A stretch of DNA of 64,000 nt from Kineothrix sp. IPX-CK (GTDB lineage Bacteria > Bacillota > Clostridia > Lachnospirales > Lachnospiraceae). The stretch is from assembly GCF_039134705.1 (NCBI RefSeq), contig NZ_CP146256.1, positions 2,046,001-2,110,000 on the forward strand, in the 5' to 3' direction. This document shows positions 36,295 through 45,277 of this stretch, piece by piece. The translations under genes and the position numbers were made by a program. The notes beneath the pieces were generated by a model. The model was not told where the DNA came from. It did not search any database and saw nothing but the letters and a program-made list of their open reading frames with translations. Positions within the stretch are counted from its first letter, which is position 1. Each line of letters opens with the position of its first letter.

Positions 36295-37827
36295 ATGTTT
36301 AGTACTATAATATCAGCAGCTATATGCGGTATGAATGCCATGCTGGTACATGTGGAGGTGGATATGGCGAAAGGCCTGCCTGGCTTTTTAATGGTGGGTT
36401 ATTTGAGCGGAGAAGTGAAGGAAGCGGGAGAACGAGTAAGGGTAGCACTGAAAAATTCCGGTATCGCGCTGTCTCCTATGCGGACTACGGTCAATTTATC
36501 TCCGGCGAATATAAGAAAGGAAGGCACAGCCTTTGACCTTCCTATAGCGGTAGGTATGCTTCGCTCTATGGATTGTATAGAGGAAGATGCAGTAGCCGGT
36601 ATTATGATTGTGGGAGAGCTTAGCCTTAATGGAAAGGTCAATCCCATAAAGGGAATTCTTCCATTGGTAAGGCGGGCGAAAGAGGAAGGAATAAAGCGGT
36701 GTCTGGTACCCGAAGAAAATAAGGAGGAGGGAGCAGTAATATCCGGGATAGAGGTAATAGGTGCTGTTTCCCTGCAAGACGCACTCAGTTATTTAAAGGG
36801 AGAGCGGAAGGAGGAGAATACGAAGGAAAAAGTTGTGGCAAGCAGGAAAGGAAAGCGAGAAAAAACGCCTGATTTTTCGGAAATAAGCGGGCAGGCGGCG
36901 GCGAAACGGACGGCGGAAATCGCTGCTGCGGGTTTTCATAATTTATTGCTCGTAGGGCCGCCCGGATCAGGTAAAACGATGATAGCAAACAGGCTTACGG
37001 GCATTCTTCCACCTCTTACGAGCGAGGAATGTATGGAGGTTTCCTCGCTCTATAGCATTGCGGGACAGTTGAGCAGCGGGAAGACCCTCATCGAAAAAAG
37101 GCCTTTTTTAAGCCCTCACCATACTGTAACGATACATTCCCTCACGGGCGGAGGGAGAATTCCCAGGCCCGGAATCATCAGCCTCGCCCACAAGGGAGTG
37201 CTATTTTTGGATGAGATGCCGGAATTCGGCCAGCGTGTGCTGGACGTGCTAAGACAGCCCTTGGAAGAGAAGCAGATTAATATCGCAAGAATTGGAGGGA
37301 ACTATACGTATCCAGCAGATTTTATGCTAGTAGGAGCTATGAATCCCTGCCCCTGCGGGTATTATCCGGATATGAACAGATGCCGCTGCACTCAGGCGGA
37401 TATTAAGAAATATCAAAGCCGTATATCGGGACCTGTTCTGGACAGGATTGATTTGTGCACGGAGGTATCCCAAATAGCAATGAAGGAGTTGACCAAAAAG
37501 AATGAAGGGGAGTCGAGTGCTTCTATACGAAAGAGGGTGATGAGCGCCAGAAAGAGACAGGAAGAAAGGTATAGAGGAAGGGAATATAAGTGTAACGCAG
37601 GACTTACAGCGAAGGATATATCGAAGTTTTGTTTACTGGGTGATAAAGAAGAGACGCTGATGGAGAGGGCCTTTACCTCCTTGCAGCTTAGTGCCAGAGG
37701 CTATTATAGAATTCTCCGTGTTGCGCGCACCATTGCGGATATGGATGAGAGCGAGCAAATTAAAGAGGTACACTTAGCGGAGGCCATCAGTTACCGCATG
37801 GAAGGGAATAAATATTGGGAGAGGTAA
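36295..37827 (+). CDS. comM: ComM/YifB family Mg-chelatase-like AAA+ ATPase
   Basis: A 510-aa ATPase; ComM promotes branch migration during natural transformation in other bacteria. N-terminal Lon-like domain (about 1-165), Walker A GPPGSGKT (221-228), Walker B FLDEMPEF, the PCPCGYYPD insert with a cysteine cluster (CPCG, CRC), and the C-terminal Mg-chelatase part. The ATG at 36295 follows GGAGGAGG by 9 nt. Next to dprA, another DNA-uptake gene, 7 nt downstream. Confidence 0.92.
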   Translation: MFSTIISAAICGMNAMLVHVEVDMAKGLPGFLMVGYLSGEVKEAGERVRVALKNSGIALSPMRTTVNLSPANIRKEGTAFDLPIAVGMLRSMDCIEEDAVAGIMIVGELSLNGKVNPIKGILPLVRRAKEEGIKRCLVPEENKEEGAVISGIEVIGAVSLQDALSYLKGERKEENTKEKVVASRKGKREKTPDFSEISGQAAAKRTAEIAAAGFHNLLLVGPPGSGKTMIANRLTGILPPLTSEECMEVSSLYSIAGQLSSGKTLIEKRPFLSPHHTVTIHSLTGGGRIPRPGIISLAHKGVLFLDEMPEFGQRVLDVLRQPLEEKQINIARIGGNYTYPADFMLVGAMNPCPCGYYPDMNRCRCTQADIKKYQSRISGPVLDRIDLCTEVSQIAMKELTKKNEGESSASIRKRVMSARKRQEERYRGREYKCNAGLTAKDISKFCLLGDKEETLMERAFTSLQLSARGYYRILRVARTIADMDESEQIKEVHLAEAISYRMEGNKYWER

Positions 37828-37834
37828 AAGACAT

Positions 37835-38959
37835 ATGAATGGGGAAAGCAGTTGGGACGAGCCGTATGCTTATTGGCTGGCAAACGTCCCGGGAATCGGT
37901 AATAGAATGAAGCGTAAGCTTTCAGCTTATGGGAAGAGCGCCAGGGAGGTATATGAGATGCCGGAAAAGGAGCTGATGCAATTCCTTTCAGCCCCGAAAC
38001 TGGAGAAAATGGTAAGGGAGCGAAGGCGTTGGGATGTGGAAGGAGAATATAGAAAGCTTCAGGAGGAAGGAGTGAATTTCGTTAGTCTGTTAGAAACCTC
38101 TTATCCCGAAAAGCTGGCAGCAATAGAGGATGCTCCCTTCGGGCTGTATTTTTATGGAAGGCTGCCGAGTAAGTCCGTACCCTCCGTGGCGATAATCGGT
38201 GCAAGAGAATGTTCGGAATATGGAAGGTATATGGCGGGATTGTGGGGAAGTCAGCTGGCGCAGGAGGGTGTGGCGCTTATAAGCGGAATGGCGAGAGGAA
38301 TCGACAGTATCGGGCAGAGGGCGGCGCTGGAAGCCGGAGGAAACAGCTATGCGGTGTTAGGCTGTGGTACGGATATTTGCTATCCGGCGGAAAATAGAAA
38401 AATTTATGAGAGGATGAAGACGCAGGGAGGGATACTCTCCGAATATTCTCCGGGTACCGGCCCTAAGCCTCAGCTGTTTCCACCCAGAAATCGGATTATC
38501 AGCGGACTTTCGGATGTGGTAGTAATCATTGAGGCGAGGGAGAAGAGCGGTACCTTGATTACCGCCGATATGGCACTTGAACAAGGGAAGGAGGTATATG
38601 TACTTCCCGGCAGGGCCACGGACCGCCTGAGCGAGGGCTGTAACCGGTTAATTAAACAGGGAGCAGGGCTTATGCTCTCCGTTTCTGAGATGCTTGAGGA
38701 GACCGGACTGCGTGAAAAAAAGAGGAGATGGGAAGAAGAATTGTCCGGCACAGAGGCTGACGAAGGGGAAAAGGGACATACAAAGCTTGAAAAATGCCTT
38801 GATTTTTATCCTAAGAGCATAGAACAGCTTCAGGAGGAATCCGGTATGGAATATAGGGAAATCATATGCCGCCTCATGAATCTTTGTATGGACGGAGAGG
38901 TAAAGCAAGTGTCTGCAGGATTTTATCAAAAAGCTGGAAAATATGATATTCGTATATAG
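37835..38959 (+). CDS. dprA: DNA-processing protein DprA
   Basis: Cytoplasmic 374-aa protein that loads RecA on incoming single-stranded DNA. Rossmann core: AIIGARECSEYG, LISGMARGIDS, AVLGCGTDICYP, PPRNRIISGLSD, TLITADMALEQG and LPGR. An N-terminal helical domain (about 1-75) and a C-terminal winged-helix-like domain (about 305-370) flank it. The comM-dprA-topA order resembles the smf-topA segment of Bacillus. Whether the organism is transformable cannot be judged from this pair. Confidence 0.95.
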   Translation: MNGESSWDEPYAYWLANVPGIGNRMKRKLSAYGKSAREVYEMPEKELMQFLSAPKLEKMVRERRRWDVEGEYRKLQEEGVNFVSLLETSYPEKLAAIEDAPFGLYFYGRLPSKSVPSVAIIGARECSEYGRYMAGLWGSQLAQEGVALISGMARGIDSIGQRAALEAGGNSYAVLGCGTDICYPAENRKIYERMKTQGGILSEYSPGTGPKPQLFPPRNRIISGLSDVVVIIEAREKSGTLITADMALEQGKEVYVLPGRATDRLSEGCNRLIKQGAGLMLSVSEMLEETGLREKKRRWEEELSGTEADEGEKGHTKLEKCLDFYPKSIEQLQEESGMEYREIICRLMNLCMDGEVKQVSAGFYQKAGKYDIRI

Positions 38960-38998
38960 AATAAATGAATAAAATTTCTAAATTTTTCATAATATTAC

Positions 38999-39027
38999 TT
39001 GCAAGCGCAGAAAAATTATTGTATAGT
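38999..39027 (+). promoter_or_regulatory. Sigma-A promoter of topA, with palindrome at +1
   Basis: TTGCAA (38999-39004), 17-bp spacer, TATAGT (39022-39027). The palindrome TGCAAGTTGCA (39030-39040) covers the expected transcription start and repeats the TGCAAG found at 39000-39005, 30 bp upstream. Confidence 0.7.
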
Positions 39028-39113
39028 GATGCAAGTTGCAGGCCAGACGGCACAGTGTGCTTATGCGGCCTTATATATAGAAGAAACTATAGCAGATGAA
39101 CAGGGGAAAAAAT

Positions 39114-41192
39114 ATGGCAAAGTATTTAGTGATTGTGGAATCGCCAGCAAAAGTAAAGACGATTAAGAAATTCTTGGGACCTAATTATGAGGTTGCCGCG
39201 AGTAACGGACATGTGAGAGACATGCCGAAGAGCCAGTTGGGAATTGACATAGAAAACGATTATGAACCGAAATATATTACGATTCGGGGAAAGGGAGATA
39301 TTCTTGCAAATCTTCGCAAGGAAGTGAAGAAGGCGGAAAAAATCTATCTGGCAACCGACCCCGACCGCGAAGGTGAAGCGATCTCGTGGCATCTTACAAA
39401 GGCGCTTAAGCTGGAGGACAAGAAGGTGTACCGCATTACCTTTAACGAAATTACCAAGACTGCGGTAAAGGAATCGCTTAAGAACGCGCGTAAGGTGGAT
39501 ATGGATCTGGTGGATGCACAGCAGGCCAGAAGAGTATTGGACCGAATGGTGGGCTATCGTATCTCTCCGGTGCTGTGGGCAAAGGTAAAGAGAGGGCTGA
39601 GTGCGGGCCGTGTGCAATCGGTAGCGCTCCGCATTATTTGTGACAGAGAGGATGAAATTAACGCATTCATTCCGGAGGAGTACTGGACGTTGGACGCTCT
39701 TTTACACGTTCCGGGGGAAAAGAAGCCTCTGGCAGCCAAATATTACGGAACTGCTGAAGGAAAAGTGAATATTTCCTCCGAGGAGGAATTGAACGATATT
39801 ATAAAAGATTTAAAAAATGCCAAATATGAAGTTGCAGAAGTGAAAAAGGGAGAACGGACGAAAAAAGCGCCTCTGCCCTTTACCACTTCCACTTTGCAGC
39901 AGGAAGCCAGCAAGGTGCTCAATTTCTCCACTCAGAAAACGATGCGTCTCGCTCAGCAGCTTTATGAAGGCGTGGATATAAAGGGGAACGGTACGGTAGG
40001 TATTATCACGTATCTTCGTACGGATTCCACAAGAGTCTCCGAGGAAGCGGAGAGGCAGGCAAGGGAATATATTGACTCGGTCTATGGCAGTGAATATGCT
40101 GCCGTATCGGCTAATGAGAAAAAGACATCCCAGAAGATTCAGGACGCCCATGAGGCGATTCGTCCTACGGATATAGCAAGAACTCCTTTTGAAATGAAGG
40201 ATTCTTTATCCAGAGACCAGTTCCGCCTTTATCAGCTTATTTGGAAGCGGTTTGCGGCCAGCCGTATGAATCCGGCGAAATATGAAACTACCTCGGTTAA
40301 GATCGACGGGAACGGACATCGCTTTACTGTTGCCGCATCAAAGATTATCTTCGATGGCTTCATGAGCGTATATACAGAGGAAGAAGAAAAAGAAGAGGGC
40401 AATACCCTCATCAAAGGCATTGATAAGGATACGAAGCTGGAATTTGAAGCCTTCGACTATAAGCAGCATTTTACTCAGCCGGCACCTCACTATACAGAGG
40501 CCTCCTTGGTACGTGCCTTAGAGGAGCTGGGAATAGGCCGTCCCAGTACCTATGCACCTACTATTACGACGATTTTGGCAAGGCGGTACGTGGTGAAGGA
40601 AAACAAGAATCTGTATGTGACAGAACTCGGAGAAGTGGTAAATAATATGATGAAGGAGGCTTTTCCCAGCATTGTGGATGTGAATTTTACCGCTAATATG
40701 GAAGTCCTTTTGGATGGAGTAGAGGAAGGAAGCGTGAAGTGGAAGAGCATTGTTTCTAATTTTTATCCTGATTTGGAGACGGCGGTGCAGAAGGCGGAAA
40801 AAGAGCTGGAGCACGTTAAGATAGCCGATGAGGTGTCGGATGAGGTGTGCGACTTATGCGGAAAGCAGATGGTAATTAAGTATGGACCTCACGGCAGGTT
40901 TTTGGCTTGTCCGGGCTTTCCCGAATGCCGCAATACGAAACCTTATCTGGAGAAGATTGGAATTCCGTGCCCTAAGTGCGGAAAAGATATCGTACTGAAG
41001 AAGACAAAAAAGGGCAGAAAGTATTATGGCTGCGTGGGCAATCCGGAATGTGATTTTATGGTATGGCAGAAGCCCTCCGAAATAAAGTGTGAAAAATGCG
41101 GCTCTCTCATGCTGGAAAAGGGGAACAAGCTGGTTTGTTTTAATGAGAACTGTGGACACGTGATGAACCGCCCCAATAATCCGCAAAATTAA
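39114..41192 (+). CDS. topA: DNA topoisomerase I
   Basis: Type IA topoisomerase, 692 aa, relaxing negative supercoils. TOPRIM domain at the N-terminus (VIVESPAKVKTIKKFLG and ATDPDREGEAISWHL), catalytic Y300 in TYLRTDSTR, and three C-terminal zinc fingers (CDLCG...CPGFPEC; CPKCG...CVGNPEC; CEKCG...CFNENC). The ATG at 39114 follows AGGGGAA; the in-frame ATG at 39096 is less likely. Confidence 0.97.
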   Translation: MAKYLVIVESPAKVKTIKKFLGPNYEVAASNGHVRDMPKSQLGIDIENDYEPKYITIRGKGDILANLRKEVKKAEKIYLATDPDREGEAISWHLTKALKLEDKKVYRITFNEITKTAVKESLKNARKVDMDLVDAQQARRVLDRMVGYRISPVLWAKVKRGLSAGRVQSVALRIICDREDEINAFIPEEYWTLDALLHVPGEKKPLAAKYYGTAEGKVNISSEEELNDIIKDLKNAKYEVAEVKKGERTKKAPLPFTTSTLQQEASKVLNFSTQKTMRLAQQLYEGVDIKGNGTVGIITYLRTDSTRVSEEAERQAREYIDSVYGSEYAAVSANEKKTSQKIQDAHEAIRPTDIARTPFEMKDSLSRDQFRLYQLIWKRFAASRMNPAKYETTSVKIDGNGHRFTVAASKIIFDGFMSVYTEEEEKEEGNTLIKGIDKDTKLEFEAFDYKQHFTQPAPHYTEASLVRALEELGIGRPSTYAPTITTILARRYVVKENKNLYVTELGEVVNNMMKEAFPSIVDVNFTANMEVLLDGVEEGSVKWKSIVSNFYPDLETAVQKAEKELEHVKIADEVSDEVCDLCGKQMVIKYGPHGRFLACPGFPECRNTKPYLEKIGIPCPKCGKDIVLKKTKKGRKYYGCVGNPECDFMVWQKPSEIKCEKCGSLMLEKGNKLVCFNENCGHVMNRPNNPQN

Positions 41193-41204
41193 AAACGGCT
41201 GCTG

Positions 41205-41238
41205 CAATTTCAGAAATTGTTCTAAATTTCGACAAATT
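41205..41238. promoter_or_regulatory. Two candidate CodY boxes upstream of codY
   Basis: CAATTTCAGAAATTG (41205-41219, a perfect 7-bp palindrome) and AAATTTCGACAAATT (41224-41238) each match 11 of 15 positions of the CodY consensus AATTTTCWGAAAATT. They lie 25-58 bp before the -35 of the codY promoter. Confidence 0.35.
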
Positions 41239-41262
41239 TTTAAATAATTCCCCTCGGAATCG

Positions 41263-41291
41263 TTGATATTACGAAAACATTGTGATACAAT
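41263..41291 (+). promoter_or_regulatory. Sigma-A promoter of codY
   Basis: TTGATA (41263-41268), 17-bp spacer, TACAAT (41286-41291) preceded by TGA, an extended -10. The leader is about 95 nt. Confidence 0.8.
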
Positions 41292-41391
41292 TAGCGTATT
41301 AAGCAACAATTCCGGGGGTTTTTATGTACTTTTCTTCCCCCATTATGTGCGGCGGCTGCCGAATACAAAAAGGAAAATTGGAGGTAGGGGA

Positions 41392-42177
41392 ATGAGCAGT
41401 GTTCAACTGTTGGACAAGACAAGAAAAATAGGCAAGTTATTGCACAACAATAATTCCAGCAAGGTGGTTTTTAATGACATATGCAGTGTGTTGTGCGAGA
41501 TTTTGTATTCTAATGTTCTTGTAATCAGCAAGAAAGGAAAAGTGCTCGGCGTGGGAACCGCGCCGGGAGTGGATTCCATCAACGAGCTGATTGTCGGCAA
41601 GGTGGGCGGTTTTATTGATTCTATGCTGAATGAGAGAATGCTTGCCGTCTTATCCACGAAGGAAAACGTGAATCTGGAGACGCTTGGGTTTGAGAATATT
41701 GATATGAAGAAGATTCAGGCGATAATTACGCCTATCGATATAGCAGGAGAGCGGCTAGGTACGTTATTCATTTATAAAGGTGACGAGCAGTACGACATCG
41801 ACGATATTATCCTGTGTGAATACGGAACTACGGTAGTCGGCCTCGAGATGCTGCGGGCTGTGAACGAAGAAAGTGCAGAGGAAGGCCGGAAGGTCGCAGT
41901 AGTGCGTTCAGCGGTCAGTACTCTTTCATTTTCGGAATTAGAGGCGATTACCCATATATTTGACGAGCTTGGCGGAACAGAGGGGATTTTGGTGGCGAGC
42001 AAGATTGCGGATCGCGTAGGGATCACCAGGTCGGTAATCGTTAATGCGTTAAGAAAGTTCGAAAGTGCGGGTGTTATTGAGTCCAGATCCTCGGGAATGA
42101 AGGGGACTTATATTAAAGTGCTTAACGATGTAGTGTTTGACGAAATTGATAGAATTAAAAAAGAAAGCAGAAAATAA
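41392..42177 (+). CDS. codY: Global nutrient regulator CodY
   Basis: GTP- and branched-chain-amino-acid-sensing repressor, 261 aa (usual length ~259). N-terminal GAF-like effector domain with LLDKTRKIGKLL; C-terminal winged HTH with ASKIADRVGITRSVIVNALR, the highly conserved DNA-recognition segment. The ATG at 41392 follows GGAGGTAGGGG. It stands directly upstream of the flagellar operon, as in Bacillus subtilis, but clpQ, clpY, xerC and trmFO, which lie between topA and codY there, are missing here. It ends with a strong terminator. Confidence 0.97.
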   Translation: MSSVQLLDKTRKIGKLLHNNNSSKVVFNDICSVLCEILYSNVLVISKKGKVLGVGTAPGVDSINELIVGKVGGFIDSMLNERMLAVLSTKENVNLETLGFENIDMKKIQAIITPIDIAGERLGTLFIYKGDEQYDIDDIILCEYGTTVVGLEMLRAVNEESAEEGRKVAVVRSAVSTLSFSELEAITHIFDELGGTEGILVASKIADRVGITRSVIVNALRKFESAGVIESRSSGMKGTYIKVLNDVVFDEIDRIKKESRK

Positions 42178-42206
42178 TAGGAAAATATCGAAAAAGAAAG
42201 AAAACA

Positions 42207-42250
42207 AAAAGGATTTATTGAAGTATTCATAAATCCTTTTCGCATTTTTT
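42207..42250 (+). terminator. Rho-independent terminator of codY
   Basis: AAAAGGATTTAT (42207-42218) pairs with ATAAATCCTTTT (42229-42240), the stem continuing with GAA/TTC, followed by a T-run (42245-42250) and a second one. Confidence 0.85.
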
Positions 42251-42271
42251 GTCTTTTTTTGTAAAAAAATC

Positions 42272-42299
42272 TTGTGTTTTTTAATAAATAATTTATAAT
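42272..42299 (+). promoter_or_regulatory. Probable sigma-A promoter of the flagellar operon
   Basis: TTGTGT (42272-42277), 16-bp spacer, TATAAT (42294-42299), about 100 nt before flgB. No sigma-28-type promoter was seen here. Separated from codY by the terminator, so the operon starts here. Confidence 0.55.
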
Positions 42300-42401
42300 A
42301 GAAAATAGTAGATTAGAAGAGCTATATTTTGGGGTAATTTGGAAGGGATTTGAATTTTTATCCAAGATGTAGACCAGAAACTGCTTACGAAGGAGAAGGT
42401 T

Positions 42402-42791
42402 ATGATTAACAGCAATACATTTGATTATATTAATGTACTGGACAAGGCGGCGGATGCAGCATGGATTCGTAACGATGTGATTGCTAACAATATAGCGAAT
42501 GTATCCACTCCGGGATATAAGAGACAGGATGTGGAGTTCGAGTCGGAATTGAAAAGGGCTTTGGAGCATTCCAAATACACTTCCATGGACGATAAAGTTA
42601 GTGATTTGAAAATCAATAAGCTGAAGCCGCGTACATATGTTGATTCGGCAAATTTTTCTTACCGTTCGGATGGCAATAATGTGGACGTCGAGACGGAGAA
42701 TGTGACACTTGCGGCGAACCAGCTGCGGTATAACGGTTTGGTTGACAGTATGACGCAGGAACTTAAAAATCTTCAGATGGTTATGAAATAA
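42402..42791 (+). CDS. flgB: Flagellar proximal rod protein FlgB
   Basis: Rod subunit of the basal body, 129 aa. The N-terminal rod/hook motif NDVIANNIANVSTPGYKRQDV (as I-ANNIANV-TPGYKR) is clear, and the C-terminal helix QLRYNGLVDSMTQELKNLQ closes the protein. No signal peptide; exported by the flagellar type III system. First gene of the long operon; GAAGGAGAAGG precedes the ATG. Confidence 0.95.
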   Translation: MINSNTFDYINVLDKAADAAWIRNDVIANNIANVSTPGYKRQDVEFESELKRALEHSKYTSMDDKVSDLKINKLKPRTYVDSANFSYRSDGNNVDVETENVTLAANQLRYNGLVDSMTQELKNLQMVMK

Positions 42792-42810
42792 GGGATAGGG
42801 GGAGCAGTAA

Positions 42811-43260
42811 ATGAGCGATATTTTTACATCGTTTAACATTAATTCATCTGGAATGACCGCTCAAAGATACCGGATGGATATTATTTCGCAGAACATCGCA
42901 AATGCAAATACTACGCGTACGGAGGATGGAACTCCTTATCGCAGGAAGGTGGTTACCTTTTCGGAGAAGAATTCCCAGACGCCCTTCAGCAGAGTGTTGA
43001 ATACGGCGACTGACAGATATTCGGGAACCGGAGTAAAGGTAAACGGTGTCTATGAGGACACGTGGACCGAAATGGTAAAGGCTTACGATCCGTCCCATCC
43101 TGATGCGGATGAGGATGGATATGTATCGTATCCTAATGTCAATATTATTACAGAAATGACGAATATGATAGACGCAAGCCGCGCATATGAAGCGAACGCT
43201 ACAGCATTTACAGCAAGCAAGTCCATAGCCTTGAAGGGGTTGGAAATGGGCAAGGGGTAA
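42811..43260 (+). CDS. flgC: Flagellar proximal rod protein FlgC
   Basis: Second rod protein, 149 aa. N-terminal SGMTAQRYRMDIISQNIANAN and C-terminal MTNMIDASRAYEANATAF are the rod/hook family helices that form the coiled-coil core. Lies 19 nt behind flgB. Exported through the flagellar gate without signal peptide. Confidence 0.95.
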   Translation: MSDIFTSFNINSSGMTAQRYRMDIISQNIANANTTRTEDGTPYRRKVVTFSEKNSQTPFSRVLNTATDRYSGTGVKVNGVYEDTWTEMVKAYDPSHPDADEDGYVSYPNVNIITEMTNMIDASRAYEANATAFTASKSIALKGLEMGKG

Positions 43261-43310
43261 TAAATAGTAATTAGGGTCTGGAATAAATTTCTTAATAATG
43301 GAGGGAAACA

Positions 43311-43634
43311 ATGGATATTACATCCTTATACAACGTGACATCGGGCGCCGTAAAGCAGGCGGCTGAAAGCAGTGCAATAGGAAAATTAACTCCCCGGCAG
43401 GAAGATACTTCTTTTGATAGTATTCTTACTAAGGCTATGGAGAATATCAACACCACGAACAGTTATTTGTCAGATGCAGAAAACGAAGAGATCAAGTGGG
43501 CGCTGGGAGAGACCCAGAATACACATGATCTCACGATAGCTCTTGGTAAGGCTTCGACCGCATTACAGTACACGGTGGCAGTCCGCGACAAGTTGTTAGA
43601 CGCTTACAAAGAGATTATGCAAATACAAATCTAA
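43311..43634 (+). CDS. fliE: Flagellar hook-basal body protein FliE
   Basis: MS-ring/rod junction protein, 107 aa. The C-terminal block LGKASTALQYTVAVRDKLLD followed by AYKEIMQIQI is the family signature. It is the first rod-side component exported and contacts FliF and FlgB. ATG with GGAGGG upstream. Confidence 0.93.
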   Translation: MDITSLYNVTSGAVKQAAESSAIGKLTPRQEDTSFDSILTKAMENINTTNSYLSDAENEEIKWALGETQNTHDLTIALGKASTALQYTVAVRDKLLDAYKEIMQIQI

Positions 43635-43673
43635 AAGATCTGATAGAAATACGTCAGATAAGGAGACTTTAAC

Positions 43674-45272
43674 ATGGCAGATAAGGTGAAAGAACTTTTA
43701 GGTAAAGTTCTTGAGTGGTGGAATAAATTTACCGCGAAGCAAAAAACGATTATCATTTCGGCGGCGGCCGGAATTATACTGATTATAGCAATTTTGATAG
43801 CGCTTCTTACGAGACCTCAATATGTTTTGCTTCTCAATTGCGAAACAACAAAGGAAGCGGCGGAAGTGACAGAACTTTTGGATGGAGGCGGCATCGATTA
43901 TCAGGTATCCGATGATGGGTATCAGATTGAAGTCTTGAAATCACAGCAGTCGGACGCGAACCTTCTTCTAGGTGCTAACGACATCCAGTCCGCTGCATAT
44001 AGCATCGATAATGTAACGAATGGGGGCTTCAGTACAACTGAATCGGATAAGCAGAAGAAATACCAGCTTTATATGGAGACAAGGCTGGAAAAAGAATTTA
44101 TACAGAAGTTTTCCGCAATTAAAAGCGCCAGCGTGGAATTGTCCATACCGGAAAATGACGGAACTCTCATTTCTACTGAGGAGGAAGCTTTTGCAAGCAT
44201 TCTGCTCGAATTAAACGGAGAATTTACTACAGATAATGCGGCGTATTTAGCGAGAGCGGTAGCGACTGCTATAGGAAACACTACGACCAATAATGTGGTT
44301 ATCCTCGATACGGAAGGGAACATGCTGTTTTCGGGAGATGACAATTACACTACATCGGGTCTGGCTAATTCCCAGCTCAATGTAAAGACACAGGCGGAAA
44401 GCCTTGTGAAGAATGAAGTGAAAAGAGTGCTGCTTGGGACCAACGAGTTTGATAATATCGAGGTTGCAAGCAATTTAGTGTTGGATTTTTCGACTACGGA
44501 TACTACGGAGCATACCTATACTCCTGCGGATGGACAGACCCAGGGGGTACTCAGCCACGAGGATGTTTACAGTTCGGATTCTACCAATTCCAACGGAGGT
44601 GTGCCCGGAACGGATTCCAATGATCAGACGACCTACGTAGTGCAGGACAATGCCAACAGCAGTTCTACCGTAACGGAGGAGTCCAGAGATTATCTTCCGA
44701 ACGAGACCATAACCAATGCAAGCACCCCTGCGGGCCGCATCAACTATGACGAGTCTTCTGTTTCAGTTACGGGAATCGTTTATAAAGTAGTGCACGAAGA
44801 AGATGCTAAGAGACAGGGACTTTTGGATGGAATATCATGGGATGAATACAAGTCGGCCAATACAGGAAGAACGAAAGTAGACGTGGAAGCGGAAATGTAT
44901 GATGTAGTAGCTAATGCCACCGGCATCAATTCGGAAGCTATTACGATTGTGGCTTATAGTGAGAATCTGTTCTTCGACAGCGAAGGACTTAATATGACGG
45001 CTACGGATGTGATTCAGATATTGTTGGTTGTTGTAATTCTCGCCCTTCTCGCTTTTGTAATACTGAGAAGTATGCGCGGAGAGAAAGAAAGGGAAGTGGA
45101 GGAGGAGCTTTCCGTGGAGTCCCTGCTTCAATCTACTCCGATTGTAGAACTTGAAAGCCTTGGACCGGAAAATGAATCCGAGACGAGAAAGATGATTGAC
45201 AGATTTGTAAGTGAGAATCCGGAAGCAGCGGCCAGCCTGCTTAGAAACTGGCTGAATGAAGACTGGGGGTAA
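43674..45272 (+). CDS. fliF: Flagellar MS-ring protein FliF
   Basis: Membrane ring subunit, 532 aa. Helix 1 at about 25-45 (IIISAAAGIILIIAILIALL), the YscJ-like ring-building domains (about 46-220; LYMETRLEKEFIQKFSAIKS), a Ser/Thr/Asn-rich periplasmic-side region (about 280-360), helix 2 at 445-464 (ILLVVVILALLAFVILRSM) and a cytoplasmic tail ending ASLLRNWLNEDWG, the FliG-binding segment. fliG starts 5 nt behind. Confidence 0.95.
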   Translation: MADKVKELLGKVLEWWNKFTAKQKTIIISAAAGIILIIAILIALLTRPQYVLLLNCETTKEAAEVTELLDGGGIDYQVSDDGYQIEVLKSQQSDANLLLGANDIQSAAYSIDNVTNGGFSTTESDKQKKYQLYMETRLEKEFIQKFSAIKSASVELSIPENDGTLISTEEEAFASILLELNGEFTTDNAAYLARAVATAIGNTTTNNVVILDTEGNMLFSGDDNYTTSGLANSQLNVKTQAESLVKNEVKRVLLGTNEFDNIEVASNLVLDFSTTDTTEHTYTPADGQTQGVLSHEDVYSSDSTNSNGGVPGTDSNDQTTYVVQDNANSSSTVTEESRDYLPNETITNASTPAGRINYDESSVSVTGIVYKVVHEEDAKRQGLLDGISWDEYKSANTGRTKVDVEAEMYDVVANATGINSEAITIVAYSENLFFDSEGLNMTATDVIQILLVVVILALLAFVILRSMRGEKEREVEEELSVESLLQSTPIVELESLGPENESETRKMIDRFVSENPEAAASLLRNWLNEDWG

Positions 45273-45277
45273 AGGGA

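Noticed and set aside
42300..42401. Cyclic-di-GMP riboswitch before flgB
   Set aside because: Clostridial flagellar operons sometimes have one, but the conserved core of the GEMM motif is not present.
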